This document shows positions 1 through 9,140 of a stretch of DNA of 64,000 bases, piece after piece; position 1 is the stretch's first letter; every line of letters begins with the position of its first letter. Both the position numbers and the translations under genes were made by a program. Under the pieces are notes generated by a model, which saw only the letters and a list, made by a program, of their open reading frames with translations, did not search any database and was not told where the DNA came from. The stretch comes from Pseudomonadota bacterium (GTDB taxonomy: Bacteria > Pseudomonadota > Alphaproteobacteria > Rhodospirillales > Magnetospirillaceae): the NCBI GenBank assembly GCA_021848545.1, contig JAJZUL010000001.1:1-64000 (forward strand), written 5' to 3'.

Positions 1-125
1 GCCATGGCGGCCTGCAAATGGGGGTTTTCTGCGCTTCCGCTGCTCACGTACATAAAGTACGCTCCGCTGCGGTTCTCGAAAACCGCCATTTTCGGCTCAC
101 CCTGGCGATTTTCGGGTCGGGCTCT
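1..125. repeat. Dispersed palindromic repeat, family A, copy 1 (left end cut by window)
   Basis: This stretch is nearly identical to 22140-22266. The two copies share CTGCTCACGTACAT, AAGTACGCTCCGCTGCGG and CGAAAACCGCCATTTTCGGC. The right arm ends in a GGGCTCT terminus. The complete copy is a long imperfect hairpin, so this is a truncated view of a REP/BIME-like element. It lies immediately downstream of the stop codon of the NDUFAF6-like gene. Confidence 0.85.
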
Positions 126-138
126 TACGGGGTAAGCG

Positions 139-1044
139 CTAAAAGCGGTTGAGCAACGCATTGATGGCAAGCATCACCGGTCGTGTCGCCGGCCGGGCGA
201 TGACGGGGTCAAAAACATCCCACCGACACCGTTTCAAACGCCGTAAATGACCGGAAGCCAGGGTGGCGGCCAGAGTGACGGCCCGGGTTTCCGGCTGGGG
301 ACGTGTGGTCCGCGCCTGGGCCAGATGGGCTTCGGCTCTCATGGCAATTTCCTTCACGGCCATCGCCAGACGGTCGCGCGGGGCTCTTCCGTTCAGGTAG
401 CTGGCAACGGGAATGGCGGCACGCTCCAGACAATCGACCGGCACCGTGAAACGTCCCATCGCCCCGTGAAACGGCATTGCCCGCAATAAACCGACCAGAC
501 CATAGCCGGTCCCGACCGCGCGCGCCGTCGCCAGACCGGATTCTCCGTGACCGCCCAACATGGAAAAAGCGGCTTCGGACAGACTTGCCGACGTCGCCGC
601 CACATAAGCTTCCAGGGATTCCATATCCGGATAGGGTTCGGCGGAAAAATCCTCCTCCCGTCCATCAAGCAGAACGACAAGGGGCGCTTGGGCCACCGTC
701 CCCTCCCCCAGCAATTGCCGCAAGGGCCGGGCTATGGGATGACGCAGAATCTCGTCTTCCGGCCGCTCGCCGGTTATGACTTCCCGCCACCATTGCCGGC
801 GAATGGCCCCGGCCAGGGGCTCATGAACGCTTTCGCGAATCCGCGCGACTTCCACATTGAAGGCGTAAAGCACCATCAACGCCTCGCGGCGGGCGGGCGG
901 CGCGAACAGGGCCGTGACGAATCGTTCGCGATCGTAACGATGCACCAAAGCCGCGCAATGGGACAGGCCGGAAGCGATCAAGGCACGACGGGGGCTGGAC
1001 GCGGGGAAAGCGGGGTGAAAAAATATCATATCAAGTTTATACAT
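139..1044 (-). CDS. Squalene/phytoene synthase-fold protein, NDUFAF6-like complex I assembly factor homologue
   Basis: This 301-residue protein belongs to the squalene/phytoene synthase superfamily. Its signature segments (YDRERFVTALFAPPARREAL, AFNVEVARIRESV, QWWREVI) match the NDUFAF6 branch and not HpnC or HpnD. The aspartate-rich motif expected in real prenyl synthases is absent: where DxxxD should sit there is AFNVEVARIRE. A catalytic role is therefore unlikely. In mitochondria the family helps assemble respiratory complex I, and a similar membrane-complex role here is inference. Start is the ATG at 1044; an ATG at 1029 is the alternative. It is divergent from hpnC, about 30 bp apart. A NDUFAF3/Mth938 homologue lies nearby at 4565. 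Confidence 0.8.
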   Translation of the reverse strand: MYKLDMIFFHPAFPASSPRRALIASGLSHCAALVHRYDRERFVTALFAPPARREALMVLYAFNVEVARIRESVHEPLAGAIRRQWWREVITGERPEDEILRHPIARPLRQLLGEGTVAQAPLVVLLDGREEDFSAEPYPDMESLEAYVAATSASLSEAAFSMLGGHGESGLATARAVGTGYGLVGLLRAMPFHGAMGRFTVPVDCLERAAIPVASYLNGRAPRDRLAMAVKEIAMRAEAHLAQARTTRPQPETRAVTLAATLASGHLRRLKRCRWDVFDPVIARPATRPVMLAINALLNRF

Positions 1045-1074
1045 TTCCCGTGCATCCGCCACCTGGAGACCGTC

Positions 1075-1908
1075 GTGTCCGTCCTGACCGCCCCGTTTGA
1101 CGCCCATTCCCCTGCCGACGAGGCGATGCCATGGGGTGCGCTGCTGATACCGGCGCGGGCGCGGCGTCAGGTGATGGCCTTTTACCGTTTCGCCATAGCG
1201 GCCGATAATCTGGCCGACGCCCCGAACCTGTCGCCGGAAGAGAAACTGCTGGGCCTGGATGGCATGGAGCGCGGGCTGGCAGGCGGGATCGGGCACCAGG
1301 CGGCGACCCGTTTGCGCCAGGCGCTGGGTGGCGACGAAATCCTGCTCGACCATGCGCGCCAATTGCTGCAGGCCTTTCGTCGCGACGCCGTTTGCGATCA
1401 TTGCCGCGATTGGGCGGATATGATGACCTATTGCCGGTTTTCGGCGGTGCCGGTGGGGCGCTTTCTATTGGACATCCTGGATGAAGCGCCCCAGGCGGCA
1501 TCGGCCCTTGATTCCTTATGCGCGGCTTTGCAGATCCTCAACCATGTGCAGGATTGCGGAATCGATTACCGCAAGCTGGGACGGGTCTACCTGCCCCGTA
1601 ACCGCCTGTTGCAAGCCGATATCGCCATCGACGTCCTGGCGGGCGCGGAATCACCGGCTGAATTGCGTCGCGTGCTCGACGGCGTGCTTGACGGCGTCGA
1701 TGGTCTGATCCATCTCGCCCGCCCTCTGCCGGAAATTTTGCGGGAACGGCGCCACCGGGCCGAAGCCGCCGCGGTCATCGAATGGGCTCAGCGCCTGACC
1801 CACCGTTTGCGGGTCGCGGACCCCCTGTTCCGTCCCGTCCGTGCCGGTTTCAGCGATTACGTCGCCGCCGTCGGCGCGGCTTTGTGCGGTTGTTTCCGCC
1901 AAGAATGA
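1075..1908 (+). CDS. hpnC: HpnC, presqualene diphosphate to hydroxysqualene synthase
   Basis: This 277-residue squalene/phytoene synthase-family enzyme is expected to convert presqualene diphosphate to hydroxysqualene in the bacterial three-step route to squalene for hopanoids. It shows the family core: FYRFAIAADNLAD near the N-terminus (first Asp-rich motif), MMTYCRFSAVPVGR in the middle and NHVQDCGIDY as the second Asp-rich motif. The start is a GTG at 1075 with GGAG six bases upstream; longer in-frame readings enter the divergent gene. Its stop overlaps the hpnE start (ATGA), so the two are translationally coupled. HpnD, which makes presqualene diphosphate, is not in the window. Confidence 0.9.
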   Translation: MSVLTAPFDAHSPADEAMPWGALLIPARARRQVMAFYRFAIAADNLADAPNLSPEEKLLGLDGMERGLAGGIGHQAATRLRQALGGDEILLDHARQLLQAFRRDAVCDHCRDWADMMTYCRFSAVPVGRFLLDILDEAPQAASALDSLCAALQILNHVQDCGIDYRKLGRVYLPRNRLLQADIAIDVLAGAESPAELRRVLDGVLDGVDGLIHLARPLPEILRERRHRAEAAAVIEWAQRLTHRLRVADPLFRPVRAGFSDYVAAVGAALCGCFRQE

Positions 1909-3113
1909 CCGGAACTCTTCACGTTGTCGGAGCGGGACTGGCCGGTCTCGCCTGTGCGGTCGCCGCCGCCCGTGCCGGGCGCCATGTGGTTCTCCACGAA
2001 TCCGCCGGCCATGCCGGCGGCCGCTGCCGGTCGTTCGAGGACGATTCCACCGGACGTCTGATCGATAACGGCACGCACCTCCTTTTGGGAGTCAACCAGA
2101 CGGCGCTCGCTTATGCCGGCGCCATAGGCGGGCTGGACTCCATGTCTTGTCGCACGCCCCGCTTCCCCTTCGCCGACCTGACCGACGCCCGGCGCTGGGT
2201 GCTGACCCCGGCGGGATTGATGAGCCGGCCCTGGGATCTCATTCGCGCTTTGGGGTTCCCGGCCTTGCGATCCGACGAGACGGTCGCCGGACGATTGGGC
2301 AAATCGCCACGTTTCCACGATGTCTGGGAACCGTTGTGCGTCGCGGCCCTCAACACCGCGGCCGAGGAATCCTCGGCGCCGATGTTCGCCCGCCTGTTGC
2401 GCGCGACATTGGCGGGCGGCGCCAAGGCGTTGCGGCCGTGGTTGTTCACCAAAGGGTTGTCAGCCGCCCTTGTCGAGCCCGCCCTGCACACCCTGGCCAG
2501 CCGGGGTGCCGAGTTGCGGTTTCACCATCGCCTGACCGGCGTAGCGGAGGATCGTCTGTCGTTCGACGGCGGCGATGTGGCGCTCGGCCCGGCGGACCGC
2601 GCCGTTCTGGCCCTGCCGCCCTGGCGGCTGGAACGGGTAATGGCGAACGTGCCGTCCATGCCCACCCGCGCCATCGTCAATGCCCATTTCCGGCTCGATG
2701 GAATGCCGGCGCTGCCCGGTGGGCTGCCATACCTGGGGACCACCGGGGGACATAGTCAGTGGCTGTCGGTCAGGGACGACGTCGTCTCGGTTACCGTTTC
2801 GGCGGCGGATCGACTTGCGGCGCGGTCGGCCGATGATATCGCCGCCATTCTATGGCGCGAAATCGCGCCCTTGCTGGGGCCGGCGAATGCCGCCCTGCCC
2901 GCCCACCGCATCGTCAAGGAACGCCGCGCCACCCTGGCCCATACGCCGGCCGCCATCAGCCGGCGATGGCCGGCGACGACCGGGTGGCCAAAAATTCATC
3001 TGGCCGGGGATTGGCTGGCGGGCCCTTGGCCCTGTACCATTGAGGCTGCGGTCGCTTCAGGTCTTAGCGCGGCCCGTCTGGCAACGGACAGATCCGACCT
3101 CGCCTTCACCTGA
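1905..3113 (+). CDS. hpnE: HpnE, hydroxysqualene dehydroxylase (FAD-dependent)
   Basis: This 402-residue flavoprotein should reduce hydroxysqualene to squalene, the last step of the HpnC-HpnD-HpnE route. The N-terminus begins with the dinucleotide-binding fold [12 protein letters not shown], followed by [10 protein letters not shown], the GG-R-C/S motif of the amine oxidase/phytoene desaturase superfamily. The C-terminus [20 protein letters not shown] is the usual FAD-contacting end. The ATG overlaps the hpnC stop, giving tight coupling. Length and motifs are normal for the family. Confidence 0.9.
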   Translation: MTGTLHVVGAGLAGLACAVAAARAGRHVVLHESAGHAGGRCRSFEDDSTGRLIDNGTHLLLGVNQTALAYAGAIGGLDSMSCRTPRFPFADLTDARRWVLTPAGLMSRPWDLIRALGFPALRSDETVAGRLGKSPRFHDVWEPLCVAALNTAAEESSAPMFARLLRATLAGGAKALRPWLFTKGLSAALVEPALHTLASRGAELRFHHRLTGVAEDRLSFDGGDVALGPADRAVLALPPWRLERVMANVPSMPTRAIVNAHFRLDGMPALPGGLPYLGTTGGHSQWLSVRDDVVSVTVSAADRLAARSADDIAAILWREIAPLLGPANAALPAHRIVKERRATLAHTPAAISRRWPATTGWPKIHLAGDWLAGPWPCTIEAAVASGLSAARLATDRSDLAFT

Positions 3114-3115
3114 TC

Positions 3116-3143
3116 GAGAACGCTCTCTTCACAAGAGCGTCTC
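3116..3143 (+). terminator. Possible terminator hairpin after hpnE
   Basis: ACGCTCT and AGAGCGT form a 7 bp stem around a short loop, extended by GAG/CTC across one bulge. It begins three bases past the hpnE stop. The tract after it is not U-rich, so termination is uncertain. Confidence 0.4.
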
Positions 3144-3213
3144 GGGACCTTATGTTAGCTGCGGTTTTAGACCGTTTCCAAACTCAGGCATTCCAGACCG
3201 AAAGAGAGACGCC

Positions 3214-3810
3214 ATGGCCTTTGAACTTCCCCCCCTGCCCTATGCGAATGACGCGCTGGCCCCCCATATCTCGGCGCGCACGCTGGAATTCCATCACGGC
3301 AAGCATCACGCGGCCTATGTCAACAACCTCAATGGATTGGTCAAAGACACTCCCCTGGCTTCCGCTTCCCTGGAAGAGGTGATCAAGGCCGCCGCGGCCG
3401 ATCTGCCGGCCAAGCAGGGTGTCTTCAACAACGCCGCCCAGGTGTGGAACCATACCTTCTTCTGGCATTGCATGAAGAAGGGCGGTGGCGGCAAGCCGTC
3501 GGGCAAGCTGCTTGCGGCCATCGAGTCCGATCTCGGCGGCTTCGACAAATTCAAGGAAGATTTCAAGAACGCCGCCGTCACCCAGTTCGGCTCGGGCTGG
3601 GCCTGGCTGGTCGTAGAGGGCGGCAAGCTCAAGATCGTCAAGACCGCCAATGCCGACACGCCGCTGGCCCACGGGCAGAAGGCGCTGCTCACCGTCGACG
3701 TCTGGGAGCACGCGTATTATCTCGACTACCAGAACCGCCGCCCGGATTTCGTTCAGGCATTCCTGGACCATCTGGTGAACTGGGACTTCGCGGCTCAGAA
3801 TCTCGGTTGA
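3214..3810 (+). CDS. sodB: Superoxide dismutase, iron type (SodB)
   Basis: This 198-residue Fe-type superoxide dismutase converts superoxide to peroxide and oxygen in the cytoplasm. Metal ligands are visible in [11 protein letters not shown], in NHTFFWHCM and in [24 protein letters not shown] and [10 protein letters not shown] are the signatures of the Fe class as opposed to the Mn class. Start is the ATG at 3214 behind GAGAG. The gene stands alone between a hairpin and a strong intrinsic terminator, suggesting its own promoter in the 100 bp after hpnE. Confidence 0.95.
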   Translation: MAFELPPLPYANDALAPHISARTLEFHHGKHHAAYVNNLNGLVKDTPLASASLEEVIKAAAADLPAKQGVFNNAAQVWNHTFFWHCMKKGGGGKPSGKLLAAIESDLGGFDKFKEDFKNAAVTQFGSGWAWLVVEGGKLKIVKTANADTPLAHGQKALLTVDVWEHAYYLDYQNRRPDFVQAFLDHLVNWDFAAQNLG

Positions 3811-3837
3811 TATCCGGCTTGCGGCCTCATACAGTGA

Positions 3838-3867
3838 CCCCCTCCCCTCGTGGAGGGGGTTTCTTTT
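3838..3867 (+). terminator. Intrinsic terminator of sodB
   Basis: CCCCCTCC (3838-3845) pairs perfectly with GGAGGGGG (3852-3859) around a six-base loop and is followed by TTTCTTTT. It lies 28 bases after the sodB stop. Confidence 0.9.
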
Positions 3868-4000
3868 GTCGAGTACCTGTCGTGCTCTTCGTTTTCCGAC
3901 CGCGTCATCATCCGGTTTGTTCTCCGTCCCACTTTTCGGCCCCAGCCGGCGATCGCGGCGCAGCACTTTTTTGATCGTCCCCACAGCCAACACAAGGTCC

Positions 4001-4558
4001 ATGACCATGCGTCGTCACTACGCTCCCCTTGCCCTCGCCCTTCTTCTGGCGCTCGGCGCCTGTTCCACCAGCGGACAAAACAGCGGAACGGCCTCCGGGG
4101 CGGGCAGCGCCATGTCCGCCCAATCCGCCATGACCGGCCAGCAGGGCCAGGGCATGGGCAACAATTACGGACCGTTGACGGCCAGCAAATTGGCCGCGGC
4201 CAAACAGCACCTTGTGTCGATCGGCGATCGCGTCTTTTTCGCCACCGATTCCTCGTCCCTGTCGGCGACCGGCGAGCAGACCTTGAACCGGCAGATCGCC
4301 TGGCTGAACGCCAATCCCGAAATTGATCTGGTGATCCAGGGCAATACCGACGATCGCGGCACCCGGGAATACAATCTGGCGCTGGGCGCGCGCCGCGCCC
4401 AGGTGGTGAAAAACTATATGGTGGATCACGGAATCTCCGCCAACCGGCTGCGCACCATCAGCTACGGCATGGAACGCCCGGTGGCCCTGGGCAACAATCC
4501 CGCCGCCTGGGCGCAAAACCGTCGCGCCGTCAGCGTCATCGACCTTTATCGACACTGA
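4001..4558 (+). CDS. Pal-like OmpA-family outer-membrane lipoprotein
   Basis: This 185-residue lipoprotein has a short signal and lipobox (LLALGAC, then STSG), a low-complexity Ser/Gly/Ala linker and a C-terminal OmpA peptidoglycan-binding domain. The domain carries VFFATDSSSLS and GNTDDRGTREYNLALGARRA, the Pal/OmpA consensus for diaminopimelate binding. It should tether the outer membrane to peptidoglycan. Pal usually sits in a tol-pal operon, but here there is no tolB or ybgF beside it, so it may be a paralogue. AAGG precedes two candidate ATGs, 4001 and 4007. It converges on the Mth938-like gene, six bases away. Confidence 0.8.
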   Translation: MTMRRHYAPLALALLLALGACSTSGQNSGTASGAGSAMSAQSAMTGQQGQGMGNNYGPLTASKLAAAKQHLVSIGDRVFFATDSSSLSATGEQTLNRQIAWLNANPEIDLVIQGNTDDRGTREYNLALGARRAQVVKNYMVDHGISANRLRTISYGMERPVALGNNPAAWAQNRRAVSVIDLYRH

Positions 4559-4564
4559 TCGACA

Positions 4565-4942
4565 TCACACCGCGATGAGGGCCGCCGCAACCCGGCGGTC
4601 CTCACTCAGCAAGATATTGTATGTGCGGCACGCGGCGCCCGTATCCATCGCCTCGATCACCACCCCGTGGGCGCGCAGGGCTTGGCGCACCGCTCCCGGC
4701 ACGATGGCGATGCCCCCGCCACAGCCTAAAAGCAGGATTTCCGGCCGCAAGTCGGGATTGTCCGTCACTTCGCTGAAGGATTGGGCGTCGATATCTGCGA
4801 AAGCGCGGACGGCCCAGGGCTTGGTCACGGTCGGAAAGACCAGGACCGACTGATCCCACCGTTTATCGGTTATGATGAAGCCGCCACCGCCATAGACGCG
4901 GATGAGCTGACGGCCGGCCGGTATGATGGGAGTGATATCCAT
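4565..4942 (-). CDS. Mth938-like (NDUFAF3 homologue) protein
   Basis: This 125-residue single-domain protein of the Mth938/DUF498 family is homologous to mitochondrial complex I assembly factor NDUFAF3. Characteristic segments are YGGGGFIITDKRWDQSVLVF, PEILLLGCGGG and EAMDTGAACRTYNIL. No catalytic residues are assigned for the family. In alphaproteobacteria this gene often follows secD-secF, as it does here (about 140 bp downstream of secF, same strand). Its co-occurrence with the NDUFAF6-like gene suggests a shared role in respiratory complex assembly, which is inference. Confidence 0.85.
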   Translation of the reverse strand: MDITPIIPAGRQLIRVYGGGGFIITDKRWDQSVLVFPTVTKPWAVRAFADIDAQSFSEVTDNPDLRPEILLLGCGGGIAIVPGAVRQALRAHGVVIEAMDTGAACRTYNILLSEDRRVAAALIAV

Positions 4943-5081
4943 ACCGTCTCAAGGTGGGTGGCTTAACCGTCGCGGTCAATGACCGCAGCGCGGTAAAGCC
5001 GCTAGAGGTTTTTATATCAGCCCTCTGCCCAAGCGGGCGCTTGGAGCGTCGTGCGTCAGTGAAGCATGACGCTCCGTCCGG

Positions 5082-6029
5082 TCACGATGGCGCGGAGCGC
5101 GACGCCTCCTTGTCCGCCGCAGCGTTGCCGCCGGGCCTCAATTTGAAATAAATCAAAACCGGCATCGCCACGTAAACCGACGAATAGGTGCCGATGAACA
5201 ATCCCCACAGCATGGCGATCGAGAAACCGCGCAACACCTCGCCGCCGATTCCCACCAGCGAAAGAACGGTCAGAAAGACGGTGGACACGGTAAGGATGGT
5301 TCTGGCCAGCGTTTCGTTGACCGACAAATTCAGCAGGTCGTAAAGCGACATGCTTTTGTATTTTCGTAAGTTCTCCCGGACCCGGTCGTATTCGACCACC
5401 GTGTCGTTCACCGAATAGCCGGCAATGGTCAAAATCGCCGCGACGCTGGTCAAATTGAATTCCATTCCGGTAATGGAAAACAGACCGAACGTGGTTATGA
5501 CGTCGTGAAAAGTGGCGATCAGGGCGCCGACGCCGAACTGCCATTCGAAACGGAACCACACATAGGCGGCGATGGCGAGAACCGCCAGGGAAACGGCCAT
5601 GATCCCGTCCCGCTTCAATTCCTTGCCGACCTTGGGGCCGACCAGATCGACCCGCCGATAATCGTAACTGGGACCGAGCGCAGCCTTCACCTTGGTCAAG
5701 GCCACCATCTGTTCCTTGTCGTTGCCGGGCTGACGCGGCACGCGGATCAGGACGTCATTGTTGCCCCGGCCGATTTGTTGCAGCGATACTTGGCCGACGC
5801 CCAGTCCGTCCAGGGTCGAGCGCATTTTCGCCAGATCGGCCGGCCCCTGGGTTTTCACTTCGATGACGATGCCGCCGGCGAAATCAATGCCGAAATTGAA
5901 TCCCTTGGTCGCCATCGAGGTGAAGGAGCCCAGGATCAGAACGGCGGTGATGCCGAAAGCGAAAAACCGCAAACGGATGAAATCGAAACGTGGTGTCTTA
6001 CCGATTAGGCGGGCGTAGAGGCTGCTCAT
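5082..6029 (-). CDS. secF: Protein translocase subunit SecF
   Basis: This 315-residue inner-membrane RND-type subunit works with SecD to use the proton gradient to pull exported proteins through SecYEG. There is a TM helix at about 23-42, a periplasmic loop containing GIDFAGGIVIEVKT, and then five TM helices. The fourth helix carries the SecF signature SVNDTVVEYDRVREN at about 200-214. A short charged C-terminal tail follows. It lies 13 bases downstream of secD in the yajC-secD-secF operon, with length and order normal. Confidence 0.97.
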   Translation of the reverse strand: MSSLYARLIGKTPRFDFIRLRFFAFGITAVLILGSFTSMATKGFNFGIDFAGGIVIEVKTQGPADLAKMRSTLDGLGVGQVSLQQIGRGNNDVLIRVPRQPGNDKEQMVALTKVKAALGPSYDYRRVDLVGPKVGKELKRDGIMAVSLAVLAIAAYVWFRFEWQFGVGALIATFHDVITTFGLFSITGMEFNLTSVAAILTIAGYSVNDTVVEYDRVRENLRKYKSMSLYDLLNLSVNETLARTILTVSTVFLTVLSLVGIGGEVLRGFSIAMLWGLFIGTYSSVYVAMPVLIYFKLRPGGNAAADKEASRSAPS

Positions 6030-6042
6030 GCCTGACCTTCCG

Positions 6043-7614
6043 TCACAGGGGCAGGGTTTTGGGACGGCGGAACCGTATCCAGGTGCTGACCATCAGCCGG
6101 GTAACCATGATCGCGGTGAACATCGAACTCGACAGGCCCAGGATAAGAGTGACGCCGAAACCGCGAATGGGCCCGCTACCGAAGTGGAACAAGAGAATCG
6201 CCGCGACCAGGGTCGTGATATTGGCGTCCATGATTGTGCTGAAGGCGCGTTCGAAACCGGCATGGACAGCGCTGACGATGGAACGCCCGGCCCTCAATTC
6301 CTCTCGGATACGCTCATAGATCAGAACATTGGCGTCCACCGCCATGCCCATGGTCAGAACGATACCGGCGATACCCGGCAGCGTCAAAGTCGCATCCAGC
6401 AGGGACAACAGAGCCAGCAGCAAAACGAGGTTGAGCACCAGGGCGACATCGGCGAGCAGACCCAGGATTCCGTAGACCAGAACCATAAAGACGACGACGG
6501 TGACCAGACCGATGATGCTCGCCATTTCGCCGGCATGGATCGAATCGGCGCCGAGATCGGGCCCGACGGTCCGTTGCTCAAGAATGGTCAGAGGCGCGGG
6601 CAAGGCGCCGGCCCGCAATAACAGTGCCAGATCCTTGGCCTGCTGAATGGTGAAATTGCCGGAAATCTGGCCGGTTCCGCCCAAAATCGGTTCATTGATG
6701 CGGGGCGCGGAAATCACCTTGCCGTCCAGAACGATGGCCAGCAGACGGCCGACATTATCCTTGGTGGTATCGCCGAACCGCCTTGCGCCTTCGGAATTGA
6801 ACTTGAAATTGACGACGGCCTGGCCGGTGGAATCAAAGGTCGCCTGGGCATTGGTCAACATGGCGCCGCCGACATCGACCCGCCGCCGCACCACATATTC
6901 GTTGGGCAGGCCCGGTTCGCGATCCGCCGCCGGCAGCAATTCCGATCCCGGCGGCAAATGGCCCTGTTCGGCCTGGGCCACCGAGACGCTGTTATCAACC
7001 ATCTGAAAGGTCAATCTGGCGGTCTTGCCCAGCAGCCGCTTGATCCGGTCGGGGTCCTTGACGCCCGGCAATTGAACGACGATGCGGTCGGTGCTTTCAC
7101 GTTCGATGGCGGGTTCGCGCGTCCCCAACTGATCGATACGACGACGGACGATTTCCAACGATTGTTCCACGACCTGGGACAGGCGGTCCGCCATCACCCG
7201 CTGGGGATAGCGAAGCGTGATCATTCCGTTATCGCCGGTCGTGGTGACAGCATCCGGATCAATCTTACGCAAGGCCTGGTAGGCGCGAGAGCGATCCTTG
7301 ACGTCAGGAATACGCACATGAACGTCATCGGTGCCGGCGACACCGAGATCGAGATAACGGAAATGACCGTCGCGCAGAGTGGTCCGCACCGATTCGACCA
7401 GATTCGTCATCTGCTCGTGAATGACGTAATTTCCGTCGACCTGAAGCAAAAGGTACGAACCGCCCTGCAAATCCAGGCCCAGATTGACCGGCTGCAGCCA
7501 TGCGGGAAGATTCTTATCGACCGACTGGGGCAGCATATTGGGCGCCGCCAGCACGATGCCGGCAAGGCTGACCAGCAATACCAGAATGATTTTCCATTTG
7601 GGAAATTGGAGCAT
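6043..7614 (-). CDS. secD: Protein translocase subunit SecD
   Basis: This 523-residue partner of SecF has a first TM near residues 8-26, then the P1 periplasmic domain starting with LGLDLQGGSYLLLQVD. The export-related segment FRYLDLGVAGTDDVHVRIPD and the repeat GKVISAPRINEPI follow. The C-terminal half has five TM helices with GMAVDANVLIYERIREELR, the motif that pairs with SecF. I prefer the ATG at 7614; an in-frame TTG five codons earlier is possible. The gene follows yajC by about 70 bp. Confidence 0.96.
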   Translation of the reverse strand: MLQFPKWKIILVLLVSLAGIVLAAPNMLPQSVDKNLPAWLQPVNLGLDLQGGSYLLLQVDGNYVIHEQMTNLVESVRTTLRDGHFRYLDLGVAGTDDVHVRIPDVKDRSRAYQALRKIDPDAVTTTGDNGMITLRYPQRVMADRLSQVVEQSLEIVRRRIDQLGTREPAIERESTDRIVVQLPGVKDPDRIKRLLGKTARLTFQMVDNSVSVAQAEQGHLPPGSELLPAADREPGLPNEYVVRRRVDVGGAMLTNAQATFDSTGQAVVNFKFNSEGARRFGDTTKDNVGRLLAIVLDGKVISAPRINEPILGGTGQISGNFTIQQAKDLALLLRAGALPAPLTILEQRTVGPDLGADSIHAGEMASIIGLVTVVVFMVLVYGILGLLADVALVLNLVLLLALLSLLDATLTLPGIAGIVLTMGMAVDANVLIYERIREELRAGRSIVSAVHAGFERAFSTIMDANITTLVAAILLFHFGSGPIRGFGVTLILGLSSSMFTAIMVTRLMVSTWIRFRRPKTLPL

Positions 7615-7682
7615 GGCGTGCCCATTCAAACGCCCGGTCTCATGGGACCGGGGCGATCATCCCTCCCCGGCCCGATAACGGG

Positions 7683-8069
7683 TCAGGAATTGTCGGTCTT
7701 GCTGTTTTGCTCTTTGGCGTCGTCGCCGGATGCCTTGGCGGCCACCGGCTCGGTCTTGCCCAGAACCTCGTGAATGGTGCTGCGCACGACCCGCGCCCGC
7801 ACGCCTTCGGCGATTTCGACCACGACTTCGCCGTCGTTGACGACTTTGGTGATGGTGCCGATCAGGCCGCCGGCGGTCACCACGCGATCACCGCGACGCA
7901 AACCCGCCAACAATTCCTTGTGCTGCTTGGCCCGCTTGTTTTGCGGCCGGATCAGCAGGAAGTAAAAGACCACCAGGATCAGGACGATAGGCAAAATCCC
8001 GGTAATGGTGGCAGCCGTCCCGCCGCTCGCAGGTGTCGCGGTTTGGGCGTAGGCGGTCGAAATAAGCAT
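7683..8069 (-). CDS. yajC: Preprotein translocase subunit YajC
   Basis: This 128-residue single-pass membrane protein has an N-terminal TM at about 24-42 (ILPIVLILVVFYFLLIRPQ) ending in the family hallmark RPQNKR. The small cytoplasmic beta domain holds RRGDRVVTAGGLIGTI. The C-terminal tail is longer and more charged than in enteric YajC. It is the first gene of the yajC-secD-secF operon; transcription likely starts in the roughly 200 bp shared with the divergent ATPase gene at 8268. Confidence 0.95.
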   Translation of the reverse strand: MLISTAYAQTATPASGGTAATITGILPIVLILVVFYFLLIRPQNKRAKQHKELLAGLRRGDRVVTAGGLIGTITKVVNDGEVVVEIAEGVRARVVRSTIHEVLGKTEPVAAKASGDDAKEQNSKTDNS

Positions 8070-8267
8070 GGCTGCTCCCCGGCGATAGCTGTCGTCGTAA
8101 AGGTGAGCGGACTATAGCCTCCCCGCTTCCGGATGCAAACCTTTCCTCCTGTTCGGCATGGGCCCCGGCCAGAATCTTGCCCGGGGAAGCGTGGCGTCCT
8201 ATACCGGCGGGCGGGCGCGGAGACGATCCGCCGCCGGCACCCTTTCACCGAACCGACGAGGATGGCG

Positions 8268-9140
8268 ATGGATTCCGATACCGCGACGCGCTTGCTGCCC
8301 GTTCTGACGCGCATCGCCGATGCCCTGGAACGGCTGGCGCCGCCGCCTTTGACCAGCGCCGATATGGATTCCGCGGAAGCGTTCGTCTGGCGCACCGCCC
8401 CGGACCGCCTGGACGCGGTCGCCGCCGTCAGCCGCACCGACATCGCTCTGCTTCAGGGCATCGACCGCCAGCGGCAGTTGTTGCTGGCCAATACCACCCG
8501 CTTCGCCGATGGCTTGCCCGCCAACAACGCTCTGCTCTGGGGGGCGCGCGGCACCGGTAAAAGTTCGCTGATCAAGGCGGTCCATGGGGCGGTCAACGCC
8601 GGACGGACGAACAGCGCGCGCTTGGCGCTGGTCGAGATCCATCGCGACGACATCACCTCCCTGCCCGATCTTTTGCGCCTGCTGCGTGCGGCAAAACGGC
8701 GTTCCATCCTGTTCTGCGACGACCTGTCGTTCGAGAATGAGGATTCGGCCTACAAGGCGCTGAAAGCGATTCTGGAAGGCGGCATTGAGGGACGACCCGA
8801 TAACGTGGTGTTCTACGCCACCTCCAACCGCCGCCATCTCATGCGTCGCGAAATGATCGAGAATGAGCGGGCGGGCGCCATCACGCCCGGCGAGGCCGTC
8901 GACGAGAAGGTCTCCCTGTCCGACCGTTTCGGCCTGTGGCTCGGCTTCCATCCTCTCGATCAGGATACCTATATGGCCATCGTCGCGGCCTACGCGACCC
9001 ATCACCGCCTGGAGATCGAACCTGAAACGCTTCGGCGCGAGGCCAATGAATGGTCCGTTACCCGGGGCAACCGTTCCGGGCGGGTCGCCTGGCAATACAT
9101 CCAGGATCTGGCCGGCCGCCTCGGCCGTCCTCTCACCTGA
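8268..9140 (+). CDS. AAA+ ATPase of the DUF815 family
   Basis: This 290-residue cytoplasmic ATPase has a helical N-terminal region, a Walker A GARGTGKSSLIK at about 93-104, a Walker B ILFCDDLSFE and a sensor-like VVFYATSNRRHL. This is the DUF815 pattern. The substrate is unknown; an old automated annotation as a regulator should not be trusted. The ATG at 8268 has GAGG six bases upstream, better than the ATG at 8262. It is divergent from yajC and its last eight bases overlap the convergent LysM gene. Confidence 0.85.
   Translation: MDSDTATRLLPVLTRIADALERLAPPPLTSADMDSAEAFVWRTAPDRLDAVAAVSRTDIALLQGIDRQRQLLLANTTRFADGLPANNALLWGARGTGKSSLIKAVHGAVNAGRTNSARLALVEIHRDDITSLPDLLRLLRAAKRRSILFCDDLSFENEDSAYKALKAILEGGIEGRPDNVVFYATSNRRHLMRREMIENERAGAITPGEAVDEKVSLSDRFGLWLGFHPLDQDTYMAIVAAYATHHRLEIEPETLRREANEWSVTRGNRSGRVAWQYIQDLAGRLGRPLT

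Noticed and set aside
139-1044. HpnD annotation for the squalene-synthase-fold gene
   Set aside because: It lacks the Asp-rich catalytic motif and matches NDUFAF6-type segments.
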